Source of the DNA: Drosophila persimilis
Lineage: Eukaryota > Arthropoda > Insecta > Diptera > Drosophilidae
Length of the DNA: 64,000 nt
NCBI RefSeq assembly: GCF_003286085.1
Contig: NW_020825356.1
Coordinates: forward strand, 248,001 to 312,000
Direction: 5' to 3'
The stretch's first letter is position 1; each line of letters starts with the position of its first letter. Both the position numbers and the translations under genes were made by a program. Under the pieces are notes generated by a model, which worked only from the letters and a program-made list of their open reading frames with translations, was not told the origin of the DNA and made no database searches. Of the stretch, positions 47,001-58,732 are shown piece by piece.

Positions 47001-49919
47001 TTCTATAGGTTTCAACTTACCCTCGCCATCGTCTGGTGCTGTCGCAGCATCTCGTCGACCTCCTCATTGCCCAGGGCAGCCCGATAGCCGGAGCTCGAGT
47101 AGCCGCCGCCTCCATAAGCATTCGATCCGTAGCCGCCGCCACCGTAGCTGGTACCATAGCTGGGCACCGGCTGTGGACGTGGCAGCTGCTGCTGTACGGC
47201 ATAGTAGTTGATCACAGTGGGCGATCCTTGGCCATGCTTGGACTTCTTGCGCTTGTTGCCGCCCAGGCCCAGAACATCGACTCCTGGAGATGATAAGGTT
47301 GGGTCACGGTCACGAACACGGCTACGGAATACGCCAAAGAGATTACCTTTGTGGCGTGCCTGGCCAGGTACCTCCGGCATCTGCGGTTCTGCCTCGCCCA
47401 GCAGCGATTCACCCTCTTCTGCTGCGTTGGTACCCTCCTGTTGGCCCTCACCTTGGGGCTCGCCCCACTGACGGGCTGCATGCATTGGATCCTCATTCTT
47501 GAGCTGCATCCTCATGTCAAGCTGCTGCATTTGCATGGGATCCATTGTCATCTGTCTTTGCTGTTGCATCATCATCATGGGATGCTGCTGCATTTTGGCC
47601 TCGTTTTTCTCGGCTTCCCACTGCCTCTGCTGCTGAATGATGGGATTCTGTTGCATTTGCGGAGGCGCCACCGCCATTTGTCGCTGCTGCATCATCATGG
47701 GCTGCTGCTCCATACGCACGGGCTGTTGCATCATCATCATCGGCTGCTGCTCCATTCGCTGCTGCATCATCATGGGCTGCTGTTGCATTTGCGCATGCTC
47801 TGCCATCATCTGCCTCTGTACCTGCTGCTGCAGCATTTGAGCATGCTCCGACATCATCTGCCTCTGCTGCATCATCATGGGGTTCTGTTGCAGTTTGGCC
47901 TCGTTTTGTTCGGCTTCCCACTGCCTCTGTTGCATCATCATGGGCTGCTCCTGCTGCTGTTGCTCGGCCATCATCTGCCTCTGCTGTTGCATTTTTGCTT
48001 CGTTTTGCTCGGCCTCCCACTGCCTCTGCTGCATCATCATGGGGTTCTGCTGCTGCTGTTGCTCCGCCATCATCTGCCTCTGCTGTTGCATTTTTGCTTC
48101 GTTTTGCTCGGCCTCCCACTGCCTCTGCTGCATCATCATGGGGTTCTGCTGCTGCTGTTGCTCCGCCATCATCTGCCTCTGCTGTTGCATTTTTGCTTCG
48201 TTTTGCTCGGCCTCCCACTGCCTCTGCTGCATCATCATGGGATTCTGTTGAATTTTGGCCTCGTTTTTCTCGGCTTCCCACTGCCTCTGCTGCATCTGAG
48301 GCATGGGCTGCTGCTGCTGCATCTGTCGCGGCTGGTGCTGCATCATTTGCGGATTCTCTGGTTTCCCTTGCGCCTCTCCAGTGGCTCGGTAGGCGGCATA
48401 GATCTTGTCCTCTTTGCTCTTCTCCTGGGCTGCCGACTGCTGCTCTGTTGCCATGCGATAGGCATATGCCATGATCTTCACAATATCCTCCTTGGACATG
48501 GACGCCTCCGAGGGCATGGTCTGGCGCTTGAAGGCGGCGTGGTTGGCGCGCGACTTGCGCTGCGCCTCCTTATGGAGCAGACGTCGGACGTAGTCATCGC
48601 GCAGGGCCCGCTCAATGTCCGCCCGTGTGATTTTGTGGACGGGGGTGCGACTCAGGGGATAGGAGACTTTATAAGGGCTACCACTGCTGGAAGTGGCGCT
48701 CGAGCGCATCTCCTTGGCCACGCGCTCAATCTGCTGGAGCATCTTCAGCTCGGCAATGACCTGGCGCTCGAACGCTCTCAGCTTCGCCTCGACACGCAGA
48801 TCCTCCAGCGGCTTGGCCTCGCCTTCATCGCCCTGACGGTTCATGGGCATGCGAAACCAGAGCAATGGCACCCGCTCCTTGTCATCCAGGTCGTTCTCCT
48901 GCGAGTCGGCCGCCTCGGGCCTAACTCGCACCTCGGATATGTCCGAGGCCTGGCCATCAGAGCCGGGCGCAGGGCCAGGATTGGCGGGCGGTCCTCCCGG
49001 CCACATCTGTCGCAGATTGCTGAAGAAATCCACGTTGCTGGGCATCGCTGGCATCGGTGGCATTGGTGGCAGGGCCTGCTGAGCCTGACCCAGCAATTGA
49101 TTGACATCAAAGTTGTTGGGAGTCAGAAACGAGAAGGGATTCGGAGCTGCCACTGGGGCAGCTGGTTCATCGGCGGCTGGGGCTGCGGGCGGGGCAGGTT
49201 CTGCGGGGGGTGGCGGCACAACGGCGGGCGGCGGTGGAGGAGCTGCACCCAAGATGTTCTCGAATCCGAATTGCGGCATGGGTGGCAGCTGCATATTGGT
49301 AAGAGCCTGGCCCACATTGGGGGCGATCTGTCCGAGGTTAAAGCTATCCGGATTGAAGTTCGCTGGATTCATCCAGCCTTGGGCAAAGTTTGGGTTCGGC
49401 ATTTGGGCCAGCAACTGGCCGAACGCGTTCGGCGCTGGTGGTGCATCCTGGCGGGTGACACGAGTCTTGGCTGTGGGATCGTCGGCCAGGACTAGGACCA
49501 CCTTGGATGCCGCCGCCGTCGGCTGGAGGGAATCGGGCACGGCGCCTAGCATCGTTGGAGCCGGAAAGAGCGCTCCCCAGCGCAGGAGGCTGCCCAAGGC
49601 GGGGAAGAGCATGTAGAAAGCATCTATGGAGGGCACTCCGCTGCGGATTGGTGTGATGGGCGGCATCTGGCTGAGAATCTGGACGAGGGGGGTAAACAAT
49701 CTTCACTTAGGATCAAACACTCCCGATTCGAATACTCACCGTTTCCTCAGTGGGAAAGCGTGGCCTCATGTCGGCGGCTGTTCCATTGCCAGAGATCTCC
49801 TGCTCGGCAGCATCTTTCGTTGTGTCCGTGGCTTGCGATGGCGTCTCCTGGCCAAGGACCTGGCCACAGAGCACCAGCGCCAGGAGTGGCACCAGAAGCA
49901 ACAGGCACTGCAATCTCAT
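44032..49919 (-). CDS. dec-1: defective chorion 1 eggshell protein, three alternative 3' forms
   Basis: Exon 1 (49919-49740) encodes a signal peptide ([19 protein letters not shown]). Exon 2 (49678-47021) encodes Pro/Ala/Gly-rich sequence, then 48300-47560 Gln/Met-rich repeats of 33 residues (units like [16 protein letters not shown]) and a Gly/Tyr-rich end. Reading through the donor AGG|GTAAGT stops two codons later (TGA 47014-47012), giving about 948 residues. Splicing to exon 3 (46808-44985) gives about 1553. Splicing to exon 4 (44871-44032, acceptor CTCATAG) keeps phase 0 and gives about 1225. These match in order the melanogaster fc106, fc177 and fc125 proproteins, follicle-cell proteins cleaved during vitelline membrane and chorion assembly. 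Exon 3 is Gln/Ser/Glu-rich, and its Cys-rich start includes [15 protein letters not shown]. Exon 4 ends in a long Asp/Asn run. Gene identity is firm; the exon 4 acceptor is my prediction. Confidence 0.93.
47870..48300 (-). repeat. dec-1: 99-bp coding repeats in dec-1 exon 2
   Basis: Three almost identical 99-bp units start near 47993, 48092 and 48191, flanked by more diverged ones. Each encodes 33 residues with the core [23 protein letters not shown]. The near identity shows recent unequal exchange or conversion. Copy number should vary within species. Confidence 0.85.
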
Positions 49920-51344
49920 CTCGGACAGGTATCGCTCTTGGATAGAAGATCGATCGATATACGCCGGAGCTCGTTCGCCGACTGACTACTGCAGCTGTCA
50001 CGACACTGGCCCAAATAGATTTTTTGCCCCCATGGGGTGGGCCGGCAAACTGTTGACGTTGGCGAATTCGTGCCCCGCCGGTCGGTGGCCGCTTTGCTGC
50101 ATTTTGCACGCACCCCGCGGACAGAACATCGTTTCCGTATGTGTGTGACCCCGATCCGTGGCACCTACTCTTCACAGCAGCTCTTCTGGCTGCAGCAGCA
50201 AAAAACCTTGCTGAAAGTTCCATGGAATCAGCGTAAATGATGCACGGTAAACAATACTTCGCTGTCCAGGGCCGGAGTGACGCGGAAGGTCTTACCTTAA
50301 ATGCGAATTAGACATTCCTTAAAACATGGTCAACCACTCTATGATAACTTACATGTCGCCCAGATATATAGAGATACATATGCATATTTACTGCACCCTG
50401 GGCCCAAAGAAATCCGTCCCTGGCAAGCGGTGGGCAGCGGTGTGCCCTTCATGGCTTCATGGTGTTTCTTCTGATCCGAGAAATTCTTGCAGCGTTGCCG
50501 CCCATATCGATGTGTGTCACCATGGCGGAGATCAAATGGCTGAGCTCAGCTCGTTTCTGCTTTTCTGCTTGTCCAGACATGAGAAACAGAAAAAGATTGT
50601 TTTTTTTTTTTTTGGCAGCGGGTGCTGCTGTGGTTTTGGTCTGCCGTCAGCGAAAAAGCACACACACACACACATGCTCACACGAAACACTAAACCGCAG
50701 TACAGCGACCTTTAGAATCTGTCTGCTGATGCACATTTGTCATGCTCTGACAGATAATATTGTGAAATTACTCATGGGCGAAAACTATGAAAAAATCAAA
50801 GAAACACGCTGCATTCCGTTAGTTGGGCACGGTAGATGGGGTGGGGGAGTTGTGGTAGTAACGTCGTTACTTCAAGATGCAATTGATAAGCCGTCTATCG
50901 ATCAATCGATCAATCGGTTCATCCTCAGACCAAACGTTTTCCAATACTGCCGCCATTAGAAATAGGAAGAGGCGTTTGCCATCACTGACCGAAGCTGCGC
51001 GGTAAAACGGACGCAAAATTTAAACAATGTATTTTATGTCCATTTAAATGCATTACAAATGCCCTAGATGTCGCTTACGTCCCGCAACAGTAGCGGGGAA
51101 GTGGACTCCGAAGATCGACCCGTCCTTAGGGACGACGGCCATGAACGAAGACCAACCCAAGTTGTGATAACATATACTTTGAGTAAATATTATATATTTA
51201 ATGCTAATTTATAATGCATTTACAGATGCCACAGATATTGGGGACCCCAGCACGCAACATTACAATAACGACCCTCGTTAAACGGAGCATGCAACTGCAA
51301 AACAAAATGCCATCCAACAGTTGCAAAGGAGCCTCCGGGGAATC
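49920..51344. other. intergenic region between divergent dec-1 and receptor B
   Basis: It must hold the dec-1 follicle-cell promoter and the receptor B promoter. On the dec-1 strand a CTATTTGGG element (about 50020) and a TCAGTC initiator-like sequence (about 49985) are plausibly spaced, but this is weak. A short ORF at 51068-51215 is described separately. A poly-T run lies at 50600-50615. Confidence 0.35.
51068..51281 (+). CDS. possible micro-ORF upstream of receptor B
   Basis: ATG at 51068 opens a 48-codon frame (MSLTSRNSSGEVDSEDRPVL...), polar and charged, ending at TAA around 51213. A GTAAAT/TTTACAG pair at 51183-51225 could join it to NATDIGDPSTQHYNNDPR and a stop at 51279-51281, in frame with receptor B. 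The intron would be only 43 nt, at or below the usual fly minimum. It could be an upstream ORF in the receptor B leader, a tiny gene, or chance. Confidence 0.2.
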
Positions 51345-53277
51345 ATGTTGCCGAGTGCCGTCCACAATATAAGCCTCGTCTACGCCCTTGTGTGGGCCAT
51401 TGACCATCACTATGGAAAGTCGACTAGTACGGCCCTGTCCCTCGTCCAGTTTGCCACCAGCTATGCCAGCCGGGACTACCACAACGATCTGATTGACGCG
51501 ACCCTGTGTCGAGCATCGACCGCGGCTAAAATTCAGTTTCTCCTCGAGGATGAGCGCATGGACATGACGGAGAACACAGATGAGTTGCCACCGCCCAGTG
51601 GGGTGATGGGACGACCGTGTGCCATTTGGTTTTTGGACAGCCTGCGTGCGTACATCCGACTCGAGCGGTATCTACTCCAGCAGGGCAGCACCTACAAGCG
51701 AAACGGCTTCTTCATAATTGTCTATACGGGCAGAGAGATGGAGCCCGTGGAGATAATCAAGATCATGTTCAGGCGCCTCCTCAACATCTATGTGCTCAAT
51801 GTGAATGTGTTTTTTAGTAGGAGCGGCACTGTCCAGCTGTACACCTACTATCCCTACGGACCACACCGATGCCAGTCGTCGTTGCCCGTCTATTATGGCT
51901 CCTTTCAGGGCATGCCCTCCAGTGCGGAGTTTGGACTCGGGAAGCAGCTCTTTCCCAGAAAACTGACGAACTTGCATGGCTGTGAGCTGATCACAGCGAC
52001 CTTTGAGCACCGGCCCTATGTGATAATCGATGACGACGCCGATTCTCCCAACGGGCGGCGTCTGCACGGCATCGAGGGAATGATCTTTAATTCGATTGCA
52101 GAGCGCATGAACTTCACAATCAAACTGATGGAGCGTCAGGACAAGGATCGGGGCCAGATTCTGCCCAATGGCAGCTTTACGGGCATTCTCAAAATGGTGA
52201 TTTAACCTGCATTTCACTTAAGCTTAAATACATTTAATTTGCATCCCCTTGCAGATGTTGGAAGGCGACGCCAACATCACATTCGTGTGCTTCATGTACA
52301 GCAAGGAACGAGCCAATGTGATGCTCCCGAGCGTCTCCTATACGAACTTTCCAATTGTTCTGGTCATACCTGGTGGGGCGTCAATGTCGCCGCTGGAGCG
52401 GCTGATGAAGCCATTCCGTTACATCATCTGGTCCTGTCTGATCGTGAGTGTGCTGGTTGGCCTCACCCTGATTGCCGTCCTCCAGATGATGCCAGTGCCA
52501 GCGCTGCGCGATCTGGTCCTCGGTAGAAGCAATCGATTGCCCTGCCTGGGCCTGTGGTACACCCTCCTAGGCGGCTTGGCCCTGCGCACGCCGCGACGAA
52601 ACTTTTCACGCTACCTCCTGGTCATGTGGCTGCTCCAGACACTGGTACTGCGGGCCGCCTATACGGGCCAGCTGTACCTCCTCCTGCAGGATGCTCAGGT
52701 GCGCACACCACTGCAGACGCTGGCCGAGGTGGTGGCCAAGGGATATGAGTTTTGCATGCTACCGGCCTTGAAGGGAGTCTTCCGCGACTCACTGCTCGGC
52801 ACAAAAATCCGCCTGGTGACGAACCACCAGGCCTCGCTCCGTCGACTGCGCGACGAGGATGATCCAGGCATAGCGGTGCCGCTGCTGCTGCCGACGGTCT
52901 ATGAGTTTGACTATCAATCAGGGCGGACCCAACGGCATCTAACCGTGCTGCCCGATGCCCTCATGACTGCTCCACTGACCTTCTACATGCGTCCGCATTC
53001 GTATCTGAAGAGTCGCATTGATCGCCTGCTAATGGCCATGATGTCGTCGGGGATTACCTACCACTATCGGCGCATGTATCTCGATCGCATCGAGCGATTG
53101 GCCAAGCAGCGCAACCTGGAGCCCCAGCCCCTGACCATTATGCGGTTGGGTGGCGTCTTTGTCTGTTTCTTGGCCCTCCAGCTGCTGGCTGGCATAGTCT
53201 TTGTCTTGGAGCGTCTAGCTCTGAGGCATCCGCGTTTCCGCAGAGTCCTGGATGTGGCCAATCGCTATATAGCCTGA
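51345..53277 (+). CDS. ionotropic receptor, Ir7 type (receptor B)
   Basis: Exons 51345-52196 and 52255-53277 (ATG|GTGATT, CTTGCAG) give about 624 residues. The first in-frame Met at 51345 is used; a stop lies 22 codons upstream. Landmarks are FPRKLTNLHGCEL in S1, GIEGMIFNSIAERMNFTI, and the S1-end motif GDANITFVCF. TM1 follows PFRYIIWSCLIVSVLVGLTL. The pore-lining helix region has LLVMWLLQTLVLRAAYTGQLY, and the C-terminal TM is VCFLALQLLAGIVFVLERL. The N-terminal leader is short and only weakly signal-like. The intron lies in the same place and phase as in receptors A, D and E. It is the only receptor here on the plus strand and faces receptor C tail to tail with about 110 bp between stop codons. 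Confidence 0.87.
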
Positions 53278-53390
53278 TCCACATTTGCCCGCCATAGTCC
53301 CCACCCCATAGACCCCGCACACGCACACACTTTTGCACCTTGGACAATTGTACGAGTATGTATTACAAAATTAAAATGAACCTTACCCTT

Positions 53391-55272
53391 TTAAAACCTC
53401 TCCATTATCAAGGCCAATCTTCGCCAGTGTGGCCTCCGGCTAAGCAGCTCCAAGGCAAACACACAGATGCCCACAGCCAAGGCACCGCACAGACAATTCA
53501 AGGCGGCCACAATGAAACCCATGGACTCGGCAAATCCCGCCCTCACATCCACGGCCGACGATTGATGCACCTTCCGAGAAGGACCCTTTCCATCCGTTGT
53601 GAGGGGCATGTTGGCCCAGGCAAGGCGCTGCGAGTGATGCTGGAACAAACCAAAGCTGCGCATGTTGAAAAGCAGATGATTGATTTTGCCCGAGAAGTAC
53701 GAGTTGCGGGGAAAGTACATGCACAGCATGTTGTCCAGGATCTTCTCGGCGAGGATGATGAATCGGTGGCGATGCTCCTTGTGATGAGTGAGATGGGTGG
53801 CCAAAAACGCGGTACTGGTGAATGCCCCTGTGAGGGGAGGCTCCTTTAGAAGAGCATCGAACACGTCCACCGGCTGGCCGGGAGTGACCTTTACGAGCCC
53901 CTTGAACGCCGGCAGCTTGAGCGTCATGCGGTAGGTGGCATGATCCGTGATGAACACAAATCCGGCGGCCACCATCTGCTCAAAGGTGTGCGGCATGGGC
54001 TTGGCAGGTGAGTTGTGCAGAAAGTTAAAGACGGATCCCTCGTAGCTGACGCGCACAACGAAGCCCAAGAGGAGCCATCCGGCCACAGCCGGAGCGGGCA
54101 TCCTCCCCCAGCGCCTCAGGCACCGATGCACAATGGCCAGACCGCCGAGCAGCAGCCAAGTGTATCGCTCGAAGGGGAACAGCATGATCTCGTAGTTGCT
54201 GTAGCTACTGCGCACCTTCAGCACAATCACGTAGGGCATCTGGGTGTACGGCCACGTGGATGTGAGGTAGATTTGCCGTTCCGGGGTGCAGGCGGCACAG
54301 CCCAGTGTGAGATTTGCCCGACGATCCTGGAGCATACGATAGGCCCCCGTCATGGTGCCATTCAAGTAGCTAGAGCCCCCAATCAGCCCGACCGGTTCAT
54401 TGGGCATCAGCTGGATGGTGAAGTTCATCCTGGTCGCCATTATCCTAAGCAGCACACCATCCAAGCCATCGATCTGATCCTTCACCCGGCGCCGCTCCCA
54501 GCGAAGCTTCATGTAGGGCGCTATCGGCCACACAATCACGCTCAGCGGACAGCCATGTAGGTTGCCCAATCGAAAGGGGAACATCTCTCGCAGTCGCCAC
54601 TCCTGTAGGCGCATCTCCACGGGATCGGTGCTGGCACAGCTGCCGGATGTGTACGGCAGAAAGCCATATGCCCTTAGGGTCGATCTCTCCATGTGGGCCA
54701 GCAGGAGCAGCACATTCAAGTTGTACAGACGATGCAGAAAGTGCCCAAAGATCAAGGACATGGTGCTCCGTTGTATGCTCGCCTCTGGCTGGGATGTGAG
54801 CCACACAATCAGATACATGCCCTTGATCTCCAGGGCGGAACAGGCCGCTCTGTCGATTGATAGTGCATGTTTAATTATTGCATGTTTTTGGTTTCTTGGA
54901 AAGATAGTCAGCCACTCACATTGCCTGCTCGGGACTCTGGACAAAGAGCAGCTGCAGCTGCACACGTACACTCATCTCGGAGCTCAGCTTCGACGCCAAC
55001 ACCACGGGCACCATCTCCTCTCTTCTCAGGCTGTAGTCGAGGACGAATCGCACCAGATTCGACTCCTTCTCGTCCAAATGCTCATAGTCGGTGCTGATGA
55101 AAACACTCATATTGTGCGCGACGCAAGTGTTCAATCGAATCCGATGCAGCGCCTCGGTAATCTTCCCGACCAACGGCTCTTGCAGCGACGGCTCTTCTAC
55201 GGTCCACGAACTAGCCTGCTCCTGAAGAAACCCCAGGACTTGGAGCACAATCCCAGCACTGGACAGCTTCAT
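53391..55272 (-). CDS. ionotropic receptor, Ir7 type (receptor C)
   Basis: Exons 55272-54920 and 54849-53391 (GTGAGT donor, CGACAG acceptor, phase 2) give 603 residues. Start MKLSSAGIVLQVLGFL is taken because the extended upstream frame has no such leader. S1 carries RLGNLHGCPLSVIVWP and GLDGVLLRIMATRMNFTI, and its end motif is RRANLTLGC. TM1 region is PFERYTWLLLGGLAIV, TM2 region VAGWLLLGFVVRVSYEGSVF, and the last TM GFIVAALNCLCGALAVGICVFALEL. It lacks the phase-0 intron that receptors A, B, D and E have just before the S1-end motif; there the exon runs on uninterrupted. It shares a phase-2 first intron with receptor E. Confidence 0.87.
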
Positions 55273-56639
55273 GTCGATGGTAAAACTGAACGAATTTTTG
55301 CACCATCGAAGGGCTTTTGTATGCAATTTCGATTTCGCAATCGATTGAAGGTTGGTTCCCAGTAGACACTTTTCCAATCAATCACAAATATCTTTGAAAG
55401 TATAGTGCAGCTGTAAAAACGGCTCCAAATGATAGTGGGAGCATTGTTTGGAGGAGTGGGTTTGATCGATCCAAGGGGGACATTTTTGCGCGGCATTCCT
55501 CAGATTGTGTGGACCATAGCATAATAATGCTTTGGAGCTTTTGAGTCATAAACATACAAAAAGTAAGTACCTAATACTTTACAGATATTTTCAGTAAAAA
55601 TCAAATCAATGGGTGTGCAAACTCCCACCACAGATGGTGAAGCATGCTGCAAGGTTATCTGTGTCATCTTTCGGTGTATATAGGACATCCCGAGTGACGG
55701 TGACGTTCAAGGAACTGCCACAACATCAGCATCTCAGTATGTCTTCGGTGTCTGAGAATAAGGGCATCTGGACATGAGATCAACTATGTTGAATGTGAAC
55801 AGAATGCCATTCAAGCAACATCAATGGACGCTATGGATTGAGATCGAGTGGCAGGAAATTATATTATTTCGTTCTCTCGCTGGTAGAAGCTCCCAGTTCC
55901 GGTAACGATGACGAGTGTATCTCCAAAGATTTATGTTTTAGCTTCTAGATGCAGCTGATATTGTTCGTTCATTTATTTGAATAAAATATAACTTTTTCGG
56001 GGACAAATGTTTCTGGGTCTTAGTTTACATTCGCGGCTACCACGTTCACACGTGACTTGGTCGAATGGTCTCTGTTGCCGTTCGCTTATGGGAAATTTTG
56101 ACAGCGAATTCAGGGGTTTTTATCACATACTATCGGTTGCCCTATACAGGCGAAGCGCACTGTATACCATAAGGAAAACGCAAACTCCCAAGCGATTCCA
56201 AGCGATTGAAATGAATTGTACGAATAGGAAACCCGCGACTGTTAGCTGTAATGCATTAACAAATCAGCGTTCATCACTTAAACTAATTGCTGCGTACACG
56301 GTAGGGCGTGGTGGTGCCTCCCAAGGCACCCCACCCCACCCCATCCCACCTCACCATCACGGCTGTGGGTGGCGGTATCGGGGCATGTGCGTGACAGGTT
56401 TCGGTGTCAGTATTATGCATGAGGCGCATAACCATAAATTAACACCATCAACGGAGCACACACATAGACACAGACAGGTTGTGCCGTGCCTCAGACAGGG
56501 GTCGGGCGTGGGTTTTGTGTGGTGGTGCCACCGCCTCCACTGCCAGCCCCGTTAGTGTCAGCGACATGCAAACGGCATGTGTCGGCCCGTAAGAGGTTTA
56601 CAAATCGCCGGACACCGCAGTGGGGAGTGGGAAGTGGGG
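55273..56639. other. intergenic between receptors C and D
   Basis: No gene is supported. It contains AT-rich DNA and a pyrimidine/CACC-rich stretch near 56320-56360. The 3' UTR of receptor D and the promoter of receptor C must lie here. Confidence 0.4.
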
Positions 56640-58535
56640 CTACAAGAACAGCCGTTGCAGGGAAACCAATCGCTGGGAGAGAAGCTCTAGGAGGAAGATG
56701 AGCAGACTCAGGACATGACCCACCACTACCAGCAGAAACATGGCGTAGAGCTCCACGAGACCGAGCTCCTTGAATCCCTGCTCGTTGCGAAGGTAGCTCC
56801 CGACGAGCTCCCAGCGTGCCCAAACGGAGACCAGGCCCACGGATCGCATCCACATGATCTCCTCGTTCAGGTGATCGATGAGAAAGGAGTGCTTGCTGAG
56901 GTACATCGTCATCTGCAGGCTCACAATGTCCTCGGCAATGATCTCGAAGTGATCGGCCTCCACGGGCTGCCCCAGCCTCTGGCCCATCCTCTGGGCCCGC
57001 TCCGCCCTCAGATGATTGAAGTGGATGTACATTTCCAGGGCCGAGGCAGAGACAAGGCGTGACTCCTGCGGATTGGCCGCCAAGTACTCGAGGGGCACCG
57101 TTTCCTCGACGTCTGTGAGAATGCGGAAGGTCATGTGCTGCACGCTGGGTATCTCGGAGAGCACGTCGTGCACCAAAGGCGTTAAGACCACAGTGTAGTT
57201 CTGCTGCACCAGGGCATCGATGGACTGTGGCCACCTGTTCAGCTGGTGGGTGCGGATCAAATGATAGAGCAGGCCCTGGTACACCGTCCGAATGATCAGT
57301 GTGTACAGCATCAGCATGAGGCAGTAGAGGCGTCCGCTGTGCGAGTGTGGCGCCCTCAGCAGCGGCATACCCACAAAGATCAGCTCCAGATTCAGCCAGA
57401 GCCTGGACTCGGGCCGCGTCTCGCGCAGCAGCCGCTCGATGGCCAGCTGCAGGAGCGCCGACAGGGCCAGGACCCCGACAATGGCTAGCCAGATCTGCAG
57501 GCGGTATGGATAGAAAAGGATGTCGAGCGAACTCAACTCAAAGCTGGAGTCCAGGATGCCGAACACCTCGCGGCTCTGGTGGTAGTTGTGCGTAGAGGTG
57601 GCCAACAGGCTGCGGTCCACCGTCTGCCGGATACCGCCCAGCGTCAGATCAGCCTCGTGACGCCGCAGCTGGAAAATCAATCTATTCAAAATCGATTAAC
57701 TGATCAACGCAAGACTCACCAACTCCAGGGCCTCATCGCGGACACTTTTCGCCTTAAGCTGACGCACGGCTATGGAGAAATTCATCCGCTCGGCGAGGGC
57801 CAGAAGCAGGCGACCCTCGTAGCCACCGCTGACGCTGGCACCGGTGCTCTCCGACTCGTGTACCTCAACGAAAGGTGGCACATTCCAGAGGGCACAGCGC
57901 AGGCGGCAGCCAAACAGATTTCGTAGCTTCCGCGGAAAGATCTCCGGCTCGAGGAGAGCGCTGCCATTGTAACGATTAATGAGCCGCGGCGACATATCCG
58001 AGCAGCTGCGCTCACTGAACGGATAGTAGCTGTATATGAGCACATCCCCATTGGACTTCTGCACCTGGACGCTGCAGTGAATGAGGTGGTAGCGCCAGCA
58101 GTACTCAAAGATCTGGCGCATCTCCTCCTGCAGCAGATGGTCCCGCGCCTGCAGGAAGATGAAGTAGTGCTCATTGTAGTTGTACTCGCGGGCATAGTAC
58201 TCCACCCGGATTTCCGAGAAGGCCGCAAACGAGTCCGTGAATATCACATTGAAGTGCCTGCGCCCCGCAACAGGACGCCAGGGCACACCCTGCTCCACCT
58301 TGACAATCTGCAGCGGTGCCAGGCCCCAGTTGCGGAAGAGGGTGCTCATCATTTCGTTGTAAAAGTTGCAGGTGTGCTCGCTCCGGCAGCACAGGATCAG
58401 CACCAGGGAGGGCGTCACACTGAGTATATGATGGTGGACAACGTACAGCAGGGCTCGGGCCACAAATTCGTTGATTTGGTTCTCCTGCTCGCCGGACAGA
58501 TCGCAGTACGAGCTGAGCAGCCCGGTTATGTTCAT
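56640..58535 (-). CDS. ionotropic receptor, Ir7 type (receptor D)
   Basis: Exons 58535-57720 and 57668-56640 (TTG|GTGAGT, TTTTCCAG, phase 0) give 614 residues. The Met at 58535 is used because an in-frame TGA lies just upstream. As read, the protein has no signal peptide, beginning MNITGLLSSYCDLSG. S1 has FPRKLRNLFGCRLRCALW, GRLLLALAERMNFSI and the end motif HEADLTLGG. TM1 region is YPYRLQIWLAIVGVLALSALL, TM2 region LYCLMLMLYTLIIRTVYQGLLY, and the C-terminal TM FLLVVVGHVLSLLIFLLEL. It is most similar to receptor E in length and in the EYNYNEHYFIFLQ / EYYFIFLQTRDHL segments, which indicates tandem duplication. Confidence 0.87.
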
Positions 58536-58732
58536 TCTCCGGTTGCTTCAAGAATGAACAGACCCTCGAACATGGCGTTCGATGGCAAGGGCAGCCAAGG
58601 AAATCCCAGGAAGTTTTTGTGTGACTTTCCGTTTAATTGCAGGAAAAGAAAAACTTCTTCCCCATGATTAATGGTTACAGAACGCAGAGGAGTATTGGGA
58701 GGGGTGCTTGAGGCAATCGATTGGGCTCTTAA

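Noticed and set aside
47517..48281. 254-codon minus-strand frame overlapping the dec-1 repeats
   Set aside because: It is a frame-shifted reading of the same 99-bp repeats; repetition of a stop-free unit makes a long shadow ORF.
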